A stretch of DNA of 64,000 bases from Verrucomicrobiia bacterium (lineage in GTDB: Bacteria > Verrucomicrobiota > Verrucomicrobiia > Opitutales > Cerasicoccaceae): contig JAUIAM010000002.1 of assembly GCA_030425485.1 (NCBI GenBank), forward strand, positions 1 through 64,000, given 5' to 3'. The notes under the pieces were generated by a model that searched no databases, was not told the origin of the DNA, and saw only the letters and a program-made list of their open reading frames with translations. This document shows, in pieces, positions 50,357 through 59,433 of this stretch (the stretch's first letter is position 1; the number at the start of each line of letters is the position of its first letter). The position numbers and the translations under genes are program-made.

Positions 50357-53314
50357 TTATTCGCATTCCCGTAATGCGGCATGCAAAATTTCAACCGGAT
50401 GCTGCGCTATCCGCCCGGTGCCATCATGAATTTGGTGGCGGCAGGATGTACCTGGTGCCGCAATAATTGTCTCGCTGTCGGCAGACATAATGGCGGGGAA
50501 CAACACCAAATTTCCGATTTGCTGAGAGAGCGAATAATGCTCTTTTTCGTAGCCAAACGAACCTGCCATGCCGCAACATCCACTGGGGATCGGTTCCACT
50601 GTATAATTCGCAGGTATCTGAAGTGCCTCGATGCTACCGGACTGGCCCACAATCGCTTTTTGAAAGCAATGTCCATGCAGTTTGATGTGTCTTTTTTTGT
50701 CTGTAAATGCATTGCTTAATATCCGCCCTGCAGCCGCTTCCCTGGCGATAAAATCTTCCACCATCATACAATGATCTGCCATTGCTCTGGCCTTGTCTTT
50801 GAGTTCAGGCTCCGCCAAATCCAGTGCCTCGTCGCGAAAGGTGAGCACGCCAGAGGGCTCAACTCCTACTAAAGGCTGCTCGGAGCTGATTTTTCCCCCC
50901 AAGGCACGCAAATTTCGATTGATGATTTTTTTAGCCTGCCGAACCAGCCCTTTCGATAGCCAGGTTCGGCCGCTTTCTCCACAAATCGGCAACTCAACGG
51001 AATAGCCCAGACGCTCCAATAAATCGACTGCCTTAACCCCAATCTCAACATCATTAAAATGGGTAAACTCGTCATTAAAGAGCCAAACCTTGCCCACCTG
51101 ACCTGCATTTGGATGTGGCACATGATCCTTAAACCAGCGAGCCAAAGTTTGCCGAGGCAATAGCGGAATCGTTCGATCAGGGTGAAAACCGACGGCACGA
51201 TTTAGAAGACGCCGCATCCATTTGGTTCCAAAGAGAGCGTTCCACGCCCAGGGAGCCAGGGAGGCCAATTTCTGGGAGTGGGCAAAGGTGGCGATCATCC
51301 TTGCCCGCAAGGGAACCCCATTGGCGTCGTAATAATGCTGCATGAACTCAGCTTTGAGCTTGGCCATATCGACCGTCGAAGGACATTCCTTCTTACAGCC
51401 CTTACAAGAAAGACAAAGATCGAGCACCTCCTTAACATCCGGATTGTCAAAAACACTCTTGCGTGCGTTGGCAGGCCCTTTTGTAAGCGCATCACGCAAG
51501 AGGTTCGCCCGCGCCCTTGTGGTATCTTTCTCATCGCGGGTGCCCATGTAGCTGGGACACATGGTTCCACCGGCCAATTGGGTCTTACGGCAATCGCCTG
51601 AGCCGTTGCACATCTCCGCCGCACCCAGCATTCCATTCGATGCAGACCAATCAAAAATAGTCTCGGGTTCCTTCGTAACCTGCCCTGGGGTATAGCGCAA
51701 GTTGGTATTCATGGCAGGTGTATTAATGATTTTATTTGGATTGAGTATCCCTGCTGGATCCCAGGTGTTTTTAACCGACTGGATCAAAGCGTAATTCTTC
51801 GAGCCAATCATGCTCTCAAGGAACTCACCACGAAGTCGGCCATCGCCATGCTCACCGGAAAGGGAGCCACGGTATTCGCGCACCAACTCGGCTACAGCCT
51901 GAGCCACTTCCCGGAACATCCGGTTCCCCTCATCCGTTTTCAAATTGATGATCGGGCGGAGATGAATTTCCCCCGAACCGGCATGGGCGTAATGGACACA
52001 ACTGAGGCCAAATCGTTGTTTCAGCCGCAGGCTGAACTCTGCGATATAGCTGGGCAGGTCTTCTACCCGCACGCAGGTATCCTCAATCACAGGAACCGGT
52101 TTAGCATCTCCCGGCATATTGGACAGAAGCCCCAAACCCGCCTTGCGGAGGTTCCAAATCTTCACTGTATCCGCCCCAAAGAGGACCGGATAGGCGTAAC
52201 CAAGCCCCGCCTCTCGCATATCGCGCTCCAGCTGGTCGGTCACTTCCAGGACTTCCGAGCGGTTGTTTTTGCGAATTTCAGTGATCAGGACAGCACCTGG
52301 CTTTCCCTCAATAAAAAAGCGATTTTCGCGGTGTTCGATACTTCGTTCGGTACAGTCGAGAATGTGGTGATCGATCAGCTCACAGGCGTAGCATTCATAG
52401 CGTACGGCAATCTGAGTCGCCCGAAGCGCTTCATCGATGGTCTTAAAGTGCGCGCAATGTAGACCTGTCGACTCAGGAGGAAGCGGATTACAATGCAGTT
52501 TCATCTCCAGGACAAAGCAGAGCGTTCCCTCACTACCTGCGATGAGCTTGCTGAAATTGAAAGCTCGATCAGAATCCGAGTCAAAACAGTCAGCATCCAT
52601 AAGGCAATCGAGCGCGTAGCCGGTGTTGCGTCTGGGAATATCCGGGTGCGGAAATTTTTTGAGAATTTCCTGGCGATTCTCCGAATCTGAAAGCATACCA
52701 CGTGTTTCTCGGTAAATCTGGGCCTCCAGCGAATTCCCTTCGCACTTTGCATCGAATTCATGCTTCGAAAGCGGGCCGAAAACCGCCTTCGATCCGTCGG
52801 AAAGCAGAGCAGTCACTTCGATGGTATGCTCACGCGTCGAACCATACATGACCGAGTTCGAGCCGCAGGAATTATTCCCGAGCATACCGCCGACCATGGC
52901 CCGGTTTTGCGTGGATGTTTCGGGGCCGAATAAGATTCCGTGAGGCCGGAGCGCATCATTCAATTCGTTCCGGATGACACCAGGTTGACAGCGCACCCAT
53001 CCCTCCGCCGAATTAATTTCCAGTATCCTTGTAAAATGCCGGGAGACATCTACTACGATTCCATTGCCAACCACCTGTCCGGCGAGGGATGTCCCGGCCG
53101 TGCGGGGAATCACTCCGACTTTATGATCTCTGGCAAATTGCAGGATTTCACACAGATCCTGCTCGCTTCGAGGCAATGCCACAGCCAACGGCATTTCTTG
53201 ATAGGAAGACGCATCGGTTGCATAAATACGCCGCATCAATACGGAATGGTGCAGCTCCCCTTCCAGCTTCTGATTTAAGGCTTCCAGATCACTTAATTCC
53301 GGTGACTTCTTCAT
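50357..53314 (-). CDS. FAD-linked 2-hydroxyacid dehydrogenase with Fe-S and CCG domains (YdiJ-like)
   Basis: A 985-residue cytoplasmic or membrane-associated oxidase. Residues ~30-260 are a PCMH-type FAD-binding domain (GVIPRTAGTSLAGQVVG and MVGGMLGNNSCGSNSVMYGS). A C-terminal FAD-linked region includes HAGSGEIHLRPII and GSLSGEHGDGRLRGEF. Then comes a ferredoxin-like pair, CNGSGDCRKTQLAGGTMC and CLSCKGCKKECPS. Last are CCG-type heterodisulfide-like motifs, LHGHCFQKA and PSGCCGMAGSFGYEKEHY. The fused order is that of YdiJ, a D-2-hydroxyglutarate or D-lactate oxidising enzyme. ATG 53314 was chosen because the longer frame starts with GTG and gives a poor N-terminus. It is co-directional with the symporter, SDR and other genes that could yield lactate or 2-hydroxyacids from a deoxysugar. 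Confidence 0.9.
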   Translation of the reverse strand: MKKSPELSDLEALNQKLEGELHHSVLMRRIYATDASSYQEMPLAVALPRSEQDLCEILQFARDHKVGVIPRTAGTSLAGQVVGNGIVVDVSRHFTRILEINSAEGWVRCQPGVIRNELNDALRPHGILFGPETSTQNRAMVGGMLGNNSCGSNSVMYGSTREHTIEVTALLSDGSKAVFGPLSKHEFDAKCEGNSLEAQIYRETRGMLSDSENRQEILKKFPHPDIPRRNTGYALDCLMDADCFDSDSDRAFNFSKLIAGSEGTLCFVLEMKLHCNPLPPESTGLHCAHFKTIDEALRATQIAVRYECYACELIDHHILDCTERSIEHRENRFFIEGKPGAVLITEIRKNNRSEVLEVTDQLERDMREAGLGYAYPVLFGADTVKIWNLRKAGLGLLSNMPGDAKPVPVIEDTCVRVEDLPSYIAEFSLRLKQRFGLSCVHYAHAGSGEIHLRPIINLKTDEGNRMFREVAQAVAELVREYRGSLSGEHGDGRLRGEFLESMIGSKNYALIQSVKNTWDPAGILNPNKIINTPAMNTNLRYTPGQVTKEPETIFDWSASNGMLGAAEMCNGSGDCRKTQLAGGTMCPSYMGTRDEKDTTRARANLLRDALTKGPANARKSVFDNPDVKEVLDLCLSCKGCKKECPSTVDMAKLKAEFMQHYYDANGVPLRARMIATFAHSQKLASLAPWAWNALFGTKWMRRLLNRAVGFHPDRTIPLLPRQTLARWFKDHVPHPNAGQVGKVWLFNDEFTHFNDVEIGVKAVDLLERLGYSVELPICGESGRTWLSKGLVRQAKKIINRNLRALGGKISSEQPLVGVEPSGVLTFRDEALDLAEPELKDKARAMADHCMMVEDFIAREAAAGRILSNAFTDKKRHIKLHGHCFQKAIVGQSGSIEALQIPANYTVEPIPSGCCGMAGSFGYEKEHYSLSQQIGNLVLFPAIMSADSETIIAAPGTSCRHQIHDGTGRIAQHPVEILHAALRECE

Positions 53315-53385
53315 AAATAATTTGCGTTGCGCTGTACCCCCGAAGGGCAAACAAAAAACCCACTTCACCTCCCTTGTAAGCTCAC

Positions 53386-54867
53386 TTATTCAGGCAACTT
53401 ACCTCGCACTCCAACTCCCATAATCAAGGCTGTCCCAAACATTCCAATGACTGCCGTCCACATGGAGCTAATAATAGGATACCACGGATAAGCAGCATTG
53501 AGTTGAGGAGAAAAGGCAGCACATGATGCAAACAATGCTCCCCCTATCAAACCGCTGATTACGTATTTGCCCGATAATTTCAATGGAAGGACAGCAAAAA
53601 CCAACGCAATTCCGAGCGGGCCAACAAACAATCCGAGTAGCCGCTGCGACATATCAAAAATTTGTCCAAGATGAGCGACCAGTCCAGCGGATAAAGTGGC
53701 CGTTATTCCAATCAGGAGGCTCAGCACACGAGCCAAGATAAGGCGCGCTTTTTCGGATTGTTTTTCTTTCCAGCTATTGGGTAACAAATCCATTTCAATC
53801 GCTCCGGAGAGAGCGTTAATTCCGCTGGTCATACTACTCATGGTTGCAGCCAACAATGCAGCGAGGATCATTCCCGCAACGCCCACAGGCAACTGGCTGG
53901 CCACGTAGTAAGGGAAATACTGATCCGTGTTAGCCGGCAAACTCGCGGGATCTTGAAAAAGGCTCCAAGCCTTCAAACATACTCCAATCGCACAAAGCAC
54001 ACTTAACACGATGAATACCCCGATACAGTTTACCAGATAGGAGTGCTTAACCTCTTCAATAGAAGCCGAAGCCATATAGCGTTGTAGTGACATCTGGTCA
54101 CCAAGATACATGGCTGAAGAGGCAAATAGTCCGCCAATAACTGCCGTCCATGTTGTCACCTTCACCGAAGGGTCTAGAGAGAAATCAAAGAGCCGAAGCG
54201 AATCGGTATCCTTCAGCATACGCCAGGTTTCTTGATACGAAACTGGCAAATTATAGATAATGAAGCCAATCGTAATCAGACAGCCTGCAATGATGACTAG
54301 CATCTGCATCGCATCAGTCACCATAACCCCACGCAAGCCACCAAAAGCCGAATAGACCGTACTGATCAATCCAACAAGCAATACCACCTGCCAGAAATAA
54401 TCATCACCCAAGCCGGTGGCACCTAGAATGGCGATGGTCGGCGCGTAGATGAGCACCGCCATCCAGCCCAGGCGCAAAATCACATAAATGAAGCTGGCCA
54501 GCTTGCGTACACTTGCGCCAAAGCGAATCTCCAAAATCTCATAAGGTGATCGCCATTGCCTACGAATAAATAAAGGTACGAAAAAATAACAAATCAGGTA
54601 ATACTTAAAGATAAGGGTGATAGTTGTAATAAATATAACAAGCCCATGATTAATAACAATGCTTGGATATGCTAACAGCGAAATCCCACTAAAGAAAGTA
54701 GCCGCTATACTTAACCCAACAATCGTGCTGCCGAGAAACCCCGGCAAAGTTCCCTTGGAAATATAAAAATCGTCGGTCTCCTCCTGCTTACCTCGCGCCA
54801 GAATCCCAACGGCAGCTGTAAAAAGAAGAAACAGAACGATCAGGATGTAGTCAATCGCATGCAGCAT
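53386..54867 (-). CDS. sodium:solute symporter (SSS family)
   Basis: A 493-residue transporter of normal SSS length with about 13 membrane segments. It begins MLHAIDYILIVLFLLFTAAVG. The conserved SSS regions LSIAATFFSGISLLAYPS, RFGASVRKLASFIYVILRLG and ALLAATMSSMTSGINALSG are all present. It probably imports a sugar or monocarboxylate with sodium. It lies between the FAD/Fe-S dehydrogenase gene (71 bases downstream) and the SDR gene (upstream), all on the minus strand, and so appears to be the uptake system of that catabolic unit. Confidence 0.92.
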   Translation of the reverse strand: MLHAIDYILIVLFLLFTAAVGILARGKQEETDDFYISKGTLPGFLGSTIVGLSIAATFFSGISLLAYPSIVINHGLVIFITTITLIFKYYLICYFFVPLFIRRQWRSPYEILEIRFGASVRKLASFIYVILRLGWMAVLIYAPTIAILGATGLGDDYFWQVVLLVGLISTVYSAFGGLRGVMVTDAMQMLVIIAGCLITIGFIIYNLPVSYQETWRMLKDTDSLRLFDFSLDPSVKVTTWTAVIGGLFASSAMYLGDQMSLQRYMASASIEEVKHSYLVNCIGVFIVLSVLCAIGVCLKAWSLFQDPASLPANTDQYFPYYVASQLPVGVAGMILAALLAATMSSMTSGINALSGAIEMDLLPNSWKEKQSEKARLILARVLSLLIGITATLSAGLVAHLGQIFDMSQRLLGLFVGPLGIALVFAVLPLKLSGKYVISGLIGGALFASCAAFSPQLNAAYPWYPIISSMWTAVIGMFGTALIMGVGVRGKLPE

Positions 54868-54887
54868 AGCAAAAAATGTAGCTTAGA

Positions 54888-55673
54888 TTATTTGGCTGTA
54901 TAGCCGCCATCTACTGGAATGATGGCTCCGGTAACGTAAGCGGAGGCCTCGGACGCGAGGAAGACGATAGCACCCTTCAAATCCGAATCATTCGCCAACC
55001 GCCCCAGTTGGGTACGGTCTGAGTAATTTTTAACAAACTGCTCGGGTTGCTCCGGTGATTGCAAACCACCGGGATTGATACAATTACAACGGACACCGAA
55101 ACGCCCAAAATAAGAGCCGCAAAAGCGCGTGTAATTGACCATCCCTCCTTTATGAAAAAAATACTCAGGCGACCAACCTGAATTCATATCCGTACCATCG
55201 TAATTGTGATGCTCCACCCCTGTCACCCCCATCATGGAGCCAATATTAATGATCGAACCGGCACCCTTTTGAACCATCACTTTACCCATGGTCCGGGTAA
55301 TCGCATGCAAGCCGGATGCGTTGATACGCCAACTACGGTTGAAATCCTCGAGCGGATCATCCCATTTTCCCGTGACCCTAAGAACGGCATTGTTGACCAA
55401 TACATCGACTGTTCCCGCGCGCTCTAGCAAAGTGTCACGCAAGGTCAGGATCGAAGCTTCGCTCTCCAAATCCAGTGGTAACGCAGTGACTTTTTCGCCC
55501 TTCTCACGGTGTTCGCGTGCGACTGCCTCCAAGCCCGCCACGTTTCGCGAAGCGATGTAAGTATCAGCTCCGGCCTCCGCCAGCGCCGCAACAATTTGGC
55601 GACCATATTTACCTGCTCCACCGCTCAACAGCGCTACTTTTCCTTCCAAAGAAAACAATTTACGAACGTGCAT
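54888..55673 (-). CDS. SDR family oxidoreductase (probable sugar or sugar-acid dehydrogenase)
   Basis: A 261-residue classical SDR. Glycine-rich nucleotide motif LSGGAGKYGRQIVAAL; NNAVL structural motif; catalytic Ser 146 in IINIGSMMG, Tyr 171 and Lys 175 in PEYFFHKGGM. The end YVTGAIIPVDGGYTAK is the usual SDR finish. Related enzymes dehydrogenate L-fucose or 2-keto-3-deoxy-L-fuconate, and the setting of a symporter, an FAD/Fe-S dehydrogenase, a lactonase-type amidohydrolase and an HpcH aldolase supports such a role. It is first in the minus-strand unit. A TGTATACA box lies 37 bases upstream of its start. Confidence 0.9.
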   Translation of the reverse strand: MHVRKLFSLEGKVALLSGGAGKYGRQIVAALAEAGADTYIASRNVAGLEAVAREHREKGEKVTALPLDLESEASILTLRDTLLERAGTVDVLVNNAVLRVTGKWDDPLEDFNRSWRINASGLHAITRTMGKVMVQKGAGSIINIGSMMGVTGVEHHNYDGTDMNSGWSPEYFFHKGGMVNYTRFCGSYFGRFGVRCNCINPGGLQSPEQPEQFVKNYSDRTQLGRLANDSDLKGAIVFLASEASAYVTGAIIPVDGGYTAK

Positions 55674-55709
55674 AATTAAAGTTGAATAGAGTTAACTCGA
55701 CAGCCTCTG

Positions 55710-55717
55710 TGTATACA
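55710..55717. promoter_or_regulatory. TGTATACA palindrome, site 4
   Basis: Perfect copy in context GTGTATACAT, 37 bases upstream of the SDR start at 55673. Confidence 0.65.
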
Positions 55718-55974
55718 TAAACATACACAAAGAAAAGCCACCTACTGTCAATTTAATTTTGATCCGAACACCGCGCACCTCAACGCTGAGCCAGCTATAT
55801 CATATTTTGCAGCCGGGATCCTTCTGCGTAAAATCCATCTTCCCAATCTTCATGGAGTGATTTATAGCCTGGGTAAATATTTAATTCAAGACTTGAATTA
55901 AATATTTACATTCGGACAATTTCACACTTATATATCGATCAATTATTACGTGTGGACAAACCACCCAAGCGGCG

Positions 55975-55982
55975 TGTATACA
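55975..55982. promoter_or_regulatory. TGTATACA palindrome, site 5
   Basis: Perfect copy in context GTGTATACAC, 24 bases upstream of the aldo/keto reductase start at 56006. Confidence 0.65.
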
Positions 55983-56005
55983 CACTAATACGCAAAAAGT
56001 GTACG

Positions 56006-56962
56006 ATGACCACAATACATGCAAAATCCACCCCTGATCCCATACGCAGACAAGCCCCGGCGTATTCCAGATTGACCCTGGGTACAGTCCAGTTCGGCTT
56101 GGCATACGGGATCGCCAATCAAAGCGGTAAACCGGACGAGAAAACCTGCCGGGAAATCATAGCCGAAGCCTATGCCGCAGGCATCCGCTGCTTCGATACA
56201 GCCGCCGCGTATGGCGAAAGTGAAAGCGTGCTGGGTCGTGCAATGACGGATCTGAAGATATCGGAATCGGTTACTGTGGTAAGCAAATGTCGGCCGCTAG
56301 ACCCTAAAATTTCCGACCCGAAGACGATCCGCTTGCAATTGGAAGCATCCATCGCCGATTCGATTAAACGCCTAAGAGTCGAGCATATCCCGGTCTTTCT
56401 CTTCCACCGCGATGCGGATTTGCCTTGGATTGAGGTTTTGGCTGCATTGCGTGAACGAGGGTTAATCCATCGCATTGGCATTTCCGTCGACACCGCCAGT
56501 GGAATCGAAGCAGCGGTCAAAGAGCCGCAGGTCGAGGCCATACAACTACCGCATAACCTCTTCGACCACCGATTTAGCGGAACGCAGTATTTTAAAGAAG
56601 AAGAGAGCGAACGCCGTCTACTGTTTGCACGCAGCGCTTTTCTACAGGGCTTACTCCTCATGCCTGAGGCACGCATTCCAGTCGGACTCCAGTCCGTAAT
56701 ACCAACCCGTCGGCGCGTGGAGCAAATCGCTGCCGCTGCTGGCCTGAGCATGCCGGAACTCTGCTTGCGCTACAGCCTTAGCTTCCCTGCGGTGGACAGT
56801 GTCTTGATCGGTGTCGACAATGTGAAGCAGCTCAAAGAGAATGTCGCCATGGCCGCACGTGGCCCCCTACCGGCCGATGTACTGCAACAAATCAAGCAAG
56901 CCGTACCCGACTTCCCCGAATCCATCGTCCGTCCTTCGCAATGGCATAAAAGCAATGGGTAA
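56006..56962 (+). CDS. aldo/keto reductase (sugar dehydrogenase-like)
   Basis: A 318-residue AKR-type TIM barrel. The catalytic tetrad is visible as Asp 64 and Tyr 69 (CFDTAAAYGESESVLG), Lys 94 (VVSKCR) and His 134 (FLFHRD). The C-terminal NADP/NAD-binding stretch includes SVLIGVDNVKQLKENV. AKR enzymes of this type, such as D-threo-aldose 1-dehydrogenase or L-fucose dehydrogenase, oxidise the anomeric carbon of deoxy-sugars to lactones, which fits the lactonase-like amidohydrolase next to it. I used ATG 56006 as start; the longer frame back to 55952 covers the TGTATACA box. It is convergent with the amidohydrolase gene. Confidence 0.88.
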   Translation: MTTIHAKSTPDPIRRQAPAYSRLTLGTVQFGLAYGIANQSGKPDEKTCREIIAEAYAAGIRCFDTAAAYGESESVLGRAMTDLKISESVTVVSKCRPLDPKISDPKTIRLQLEASIADSIKRLRVEHIPVFLFHRDADLPWIEVLAALRERGLIHRIGISVDTASGIEAAVKEPQVEAIQLPHNLFDHRFSGTQYFKEEESERRLLFARSAFLQGLLLMPEARIPVGLQSVIPTRRRVEQIAAAAGLSMPELCLRYSLSFPAVDSVLIGVDNVKQLKENVAMAARGPLPADVLQQIKQAVPDFPESIVRPSQWHKSNG

Positions 56963-57129
56963 TGCCAGCGGCTGGCCCTGCTGACATAAAGTTGCCCACA
57001 CCAGCGCTTGCGAGGCATGATCACAGCGGTCAAATCCAGCCTGGCTGGAGGAAGGTATTTTGCTCGTACGTCGCTTTCAGATCATTGTCCAGCGAATCAA
57101 ATTTTTACTAGACCTGATAATCGATTGAT

Positions 57130-58083
57130 TCAATGCGAGTCAACAGACTTGCCCAACCATTTAAGCGTGTTAAGATGGCTAACCTTGGCTCTCAATGTTT
57201 CCGGTAACGCATTGAGTACTGCAACCTCCTCACGGTAGCTGCTGCGCATTTGCAATTTAGCATCTTCGTATGAATAGAACGGTGCGTCGCTGCCCCATAT
57301 CAATGAATCCGGGAAGGCTTCAGCCAAGTCCTGAAGAACTCGGGCGGGATCATTATAATCCGAGGGGAAACGCTCTTGCGGAATAGCAACCGCTTTCTTG
57401 TTATCCACTGCGCAGGCACAATGAATAATGTGCGCCGAACAGTCGAACCAAGTGTTGGGCAGCTCGGCTACGCGTTTCAGGCTTTCGTGATGAAAGCGGC
57501 AAGAATGTGCCAGAATAAAGCGGACATCTGGATTGGCCTGGGCTACAGCCAGAATGTCAGAGCACTGCGACCAAATATCATCCGGCGCGATGCTGGAATG
57601 AATCAAAAAGGGCAAATCGTGGGCCTTGGCGTATTCCACCATACAACTACCTTCCTCAAGTAAGGAGCGTATGGGTGACTGCAGGATGGTGGGTTGAATT
57701 TTAATACCATGAACGGGATATTCCGCGGGCAGTTTTTCCCACTCTTTAACCTGAGCCGCTGGCATACGCATTGGGTCAGCCATGAGAAAAGGCCAAAGCC
57801 GACTACGACGCTCCGGAACCGAACGCATAATGTCTTCGCAGAGACGCCGATTCTCAAATGCGTACGGAACATGAGGTGTATCTTTCGGCAATTCGATACG
57901 ATTATAGCGCAAGCCCTCAATATCTAAGGCCATGTATGCAACGAAAGGAAAAACCACCCAGGCATCGATGCCAGAATCTCCTGCTTCGTTGAACAAGCGC
58001 TCAAGGTCGAGAGCATAAGGGGACCAGTTCTGCAAGTAGAACAGCGGGTCGACCCCGATGTGGACGTGGTTGTCGATTCTCAT
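57130..58083 (-). CDS. amidohydrolase-family protein (sugar-lactonase-like)
   Basis: A 317-residue metal-dependent hydrolase of the amidohydrolase-2 group. The N-terminal HVH is in MRIDNHVHIGVD, later metal or active-site His residues are in LPFLIHSSIAPDDIW and RFILAHSCRFHHES, and the Asp is in LIWGSDAPFYSYEDA near the end. This family includes L-fuconolactonase and L-rhamnonolactonase, as well as decarboxylases and other lactonases. Position between an aldo/keto reductase and an HpcH aldolase makes a sugar lactonase likely. No export signal is present. A TGTATACA box lies about 210 bases upstream. Confidence 0.85.
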   Translation of the reverse strand: MRIDNHVHIGVDPLFYLQNWSPYALDLERLFNEAGDSGIDAWVVFPFVAYMALDIEGLRYNRIELPKDTPHVPYAFENRRLCEDIMRSVPERRSRLWPFLMADPMRMPAAQVKEWEKLPAEYPVHGIKIQPTILQSPIRSLLEEGSCMVEYAKAHDLPFLIHSSIAPDDIWSQCSDILAVAQANPDVRFILAHSCRFHHESLKRVAELPNTWFDCSAHIIHCACAVDNKKAVAIPQERFPSDYNDPARVLQDLAEAFPDSLIWGSDAPFYSYEDAKLQMRSSYREEVAVLNALPETLRAKVSHLNTLKWLGKSVDSH

Positions 58084-58495
58084 GGTTCGGTTACTGATTG
58101 CGGACTTTTGTCATACTTAGCACAGCTACAATGACTTCACAGCTTACAGCAGGTGCCTTGTTTCGCGGATTTCGACGCAGCGGTAAAAGGCGATGGCTCA
58201 AATGGGCTTCTTCTGGGGTAGCCGCCCTGGCAAGCAGTGCACTCGGTAACTCAGCTTCAGCTAGCCACCCCGCCCTGCCGGAGAACATCCATGTATACAT
58301 ATGGCGATGTTAGTTTTTATCAAGAATTATATTCACATTGCTTCGTGCAAGAGTTCTGTGAATCAAACTTTTTAGGTATAAGAGCGACACAACCGCCTTC
58401 CCCCCGCCGAGAACTGTGAGCTATCACTAAGCAAAATTCAAACGGCTCAATTGCTCATCTCATAAGCATAGAGACCATCCAAGATAATTCATAGG
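58084..58495. other. 412 bp intergenic region
   Basis: Between the amidohydrolase start and the aldolase stop. It holds the TGTATACA box at 58292 and a GC-rich patch (58120-58290) flanked by AT-rich DNA. Short frames are present on both strands, but none looks like a gene. Confidence 0.5.
58292..58299. promoter_or_regulatory. TGTATACA palindrome, site 6
   Basis: Perfect copy in context ATGTATACAT, about 210 bases upstream of the amidohydrolase start. Confidence 0.55.
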
Positions 58496-59308
58496 TTAGC
58501 GACCGTATATCCCCTCACATTCAGCCGGCGGCACCTCGACCTCAGCGAACGCACTCGCCAATGACTTACAATAATTGGTCAATCCCACAACATCTGCACC
58601 GACATTGATAAAGCGGTAGCCAAGGTCGATAAGCTCAGTAAGATTGGACGGACTACCAACCGTGCCTGCAAATTTACCATGCTTAAGAGCAACCTCTGCC
58701 ACAAGCTTGCGTGCATATATTAAGCGGGGATCATCAAACATACCTGGCGCTCCAATGGCGTGACTAAAATCGCCAGGACCAAAAAACAGCATATCAACCC
58801 CAGGCAGGGCGGCGATTGCGTCCAACTCCTCTAAAGGCTCAGGGTCCTCAATCTGCAAAGCCACAAAGCGCTCTTGGTTGGCGGTTGCAAGGTACTGCTT
58901 GAAAGGAATCCCACAATACGCACCATCGGCATTTCCTCCGTCAACTGGTCGCATACCAAGCGGTTGAAAACGGGTCATGCGCACCACGTTCTTGGCATCC
59001 TCCAAACCCATGCAGTGCGGCACCATAATCCCAGCCGCATCCATTTCCAGTGGACGTATGTAATCACTGTAACTGCCACGAGGGACTCGCACCAAAACAT
59101 CGACGTCATGCGCCTTAGCCGCCCAAACCATAGATTCGATATCGCCCATCCCGTTCGGCACATGCTCCAGGTCGGGCCAAAGACAATCGACCCCGGACAT
59201 CGCAGCAATCTCCGCAACCCGAGCGTCTTTTAAGTTAAGCTTAAAACTGGAAACGACTTCACCCGAACGCAATTTTCTCAATACACGACTAGGTCTCATT
59301 TTTTTCAT
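58496..59308 (-). CDS. HpcH/HpaI family aldolase
   Basis: A 270-residue class II aldolase. The family landmarks are present: an acidic metal-binding pair in VDCLWPDLEHVPNG and VALQIEDPEPLEEL, the MVPHCMGLEDAKNVV strand, and MLFFGPGDFSHAIGAPG with the active-site Gly/Asp. The N-terminus has KLRSGEVVSSFKLNLKDARV, like 2-keto-3-deoxy acid aldolases. Such enzymes cleave 2-keto-3-deoxy-L-rhamnonate or -fuconate to pyruvate and lactaldehyde. In this gene set that would feed lactate or lactaldehyde oxidation. A TGTATGCA variant (59329) and the divergent Gfo/Idh/MocA gene lie just upstream. Confidence 0.9.
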   Translation of the reverse strand: MKKMRPSRVLRKLRSGEVVSSFKLNLKDARVAEIAAMSGVDCLWPDLEHVPNGMGDIESMVWAAKAHDVDVLVRVPRGSYSDYIRPLEMDAAGIMVPHCMGLEDAKNVVRMTRFQPLGMRPVDGGNADGAYCGIPFKQYLATANQERFVALQIEDPEPLEELDAIAALPGVDMLFFGPGDFSHAIGAPGMFDDPRLIYARKLVAEVALKHGKFAGTVGSPSNLTELIDLGYRFINVGADVVGLTNYCKSLASAFAEVEVPPAECEGIYGR

Positions 59309-59328
59309 AATTTAGTTTCGCCAACTAG

Positions 59329-59336
59329 TGTATGCA
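59329..59336. promoter_or_regulatory. TGTATGCA, variant of the TGTATACA palindrome
   Basis: One mismatch to the box, 21 bases upstream of the HpcH/HpaI aldolase start and in the divergent gap to the oxidoreductase gene. Confidence 0.4.
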
Positions 59337-59433
59337 CGATAATACATGCTTGAGTCAAGACAGCTTTTGCGTCAATTCTTCAATTCAGCCACTCATTACC
59401 AAAACAAGAATACCAAAGAACTATACATTCCCA

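Larger units (their letters stand above)
55674..56005. other. 332 bp divergent regulatory region (SDR / aldo-keto reductase)
   Basis: Holds two perfect TGTATACA boxes, one near each gene, and an AT-rich middle. A palindromic AATTCAAGACTTGAATT lies near 55882-55898. No gene supported. Confidence 0.6.

Noticed and set aside
53315-53368. Longer N-terminus of the FAD/Fe-S dehydrogenase
   Set aside because: It begins with GTG and adds residues without resemblance to the family; ATG 53314 leads straight into the conserved domain.
58091-58313. Small frames on both strands upstream of the amidohydrolase
   Set aside because: Both are around 70 residues, overlap each other and the TGTATACA box, and show no conserved feature; a leader peptide cannot be excluded but is not supported.
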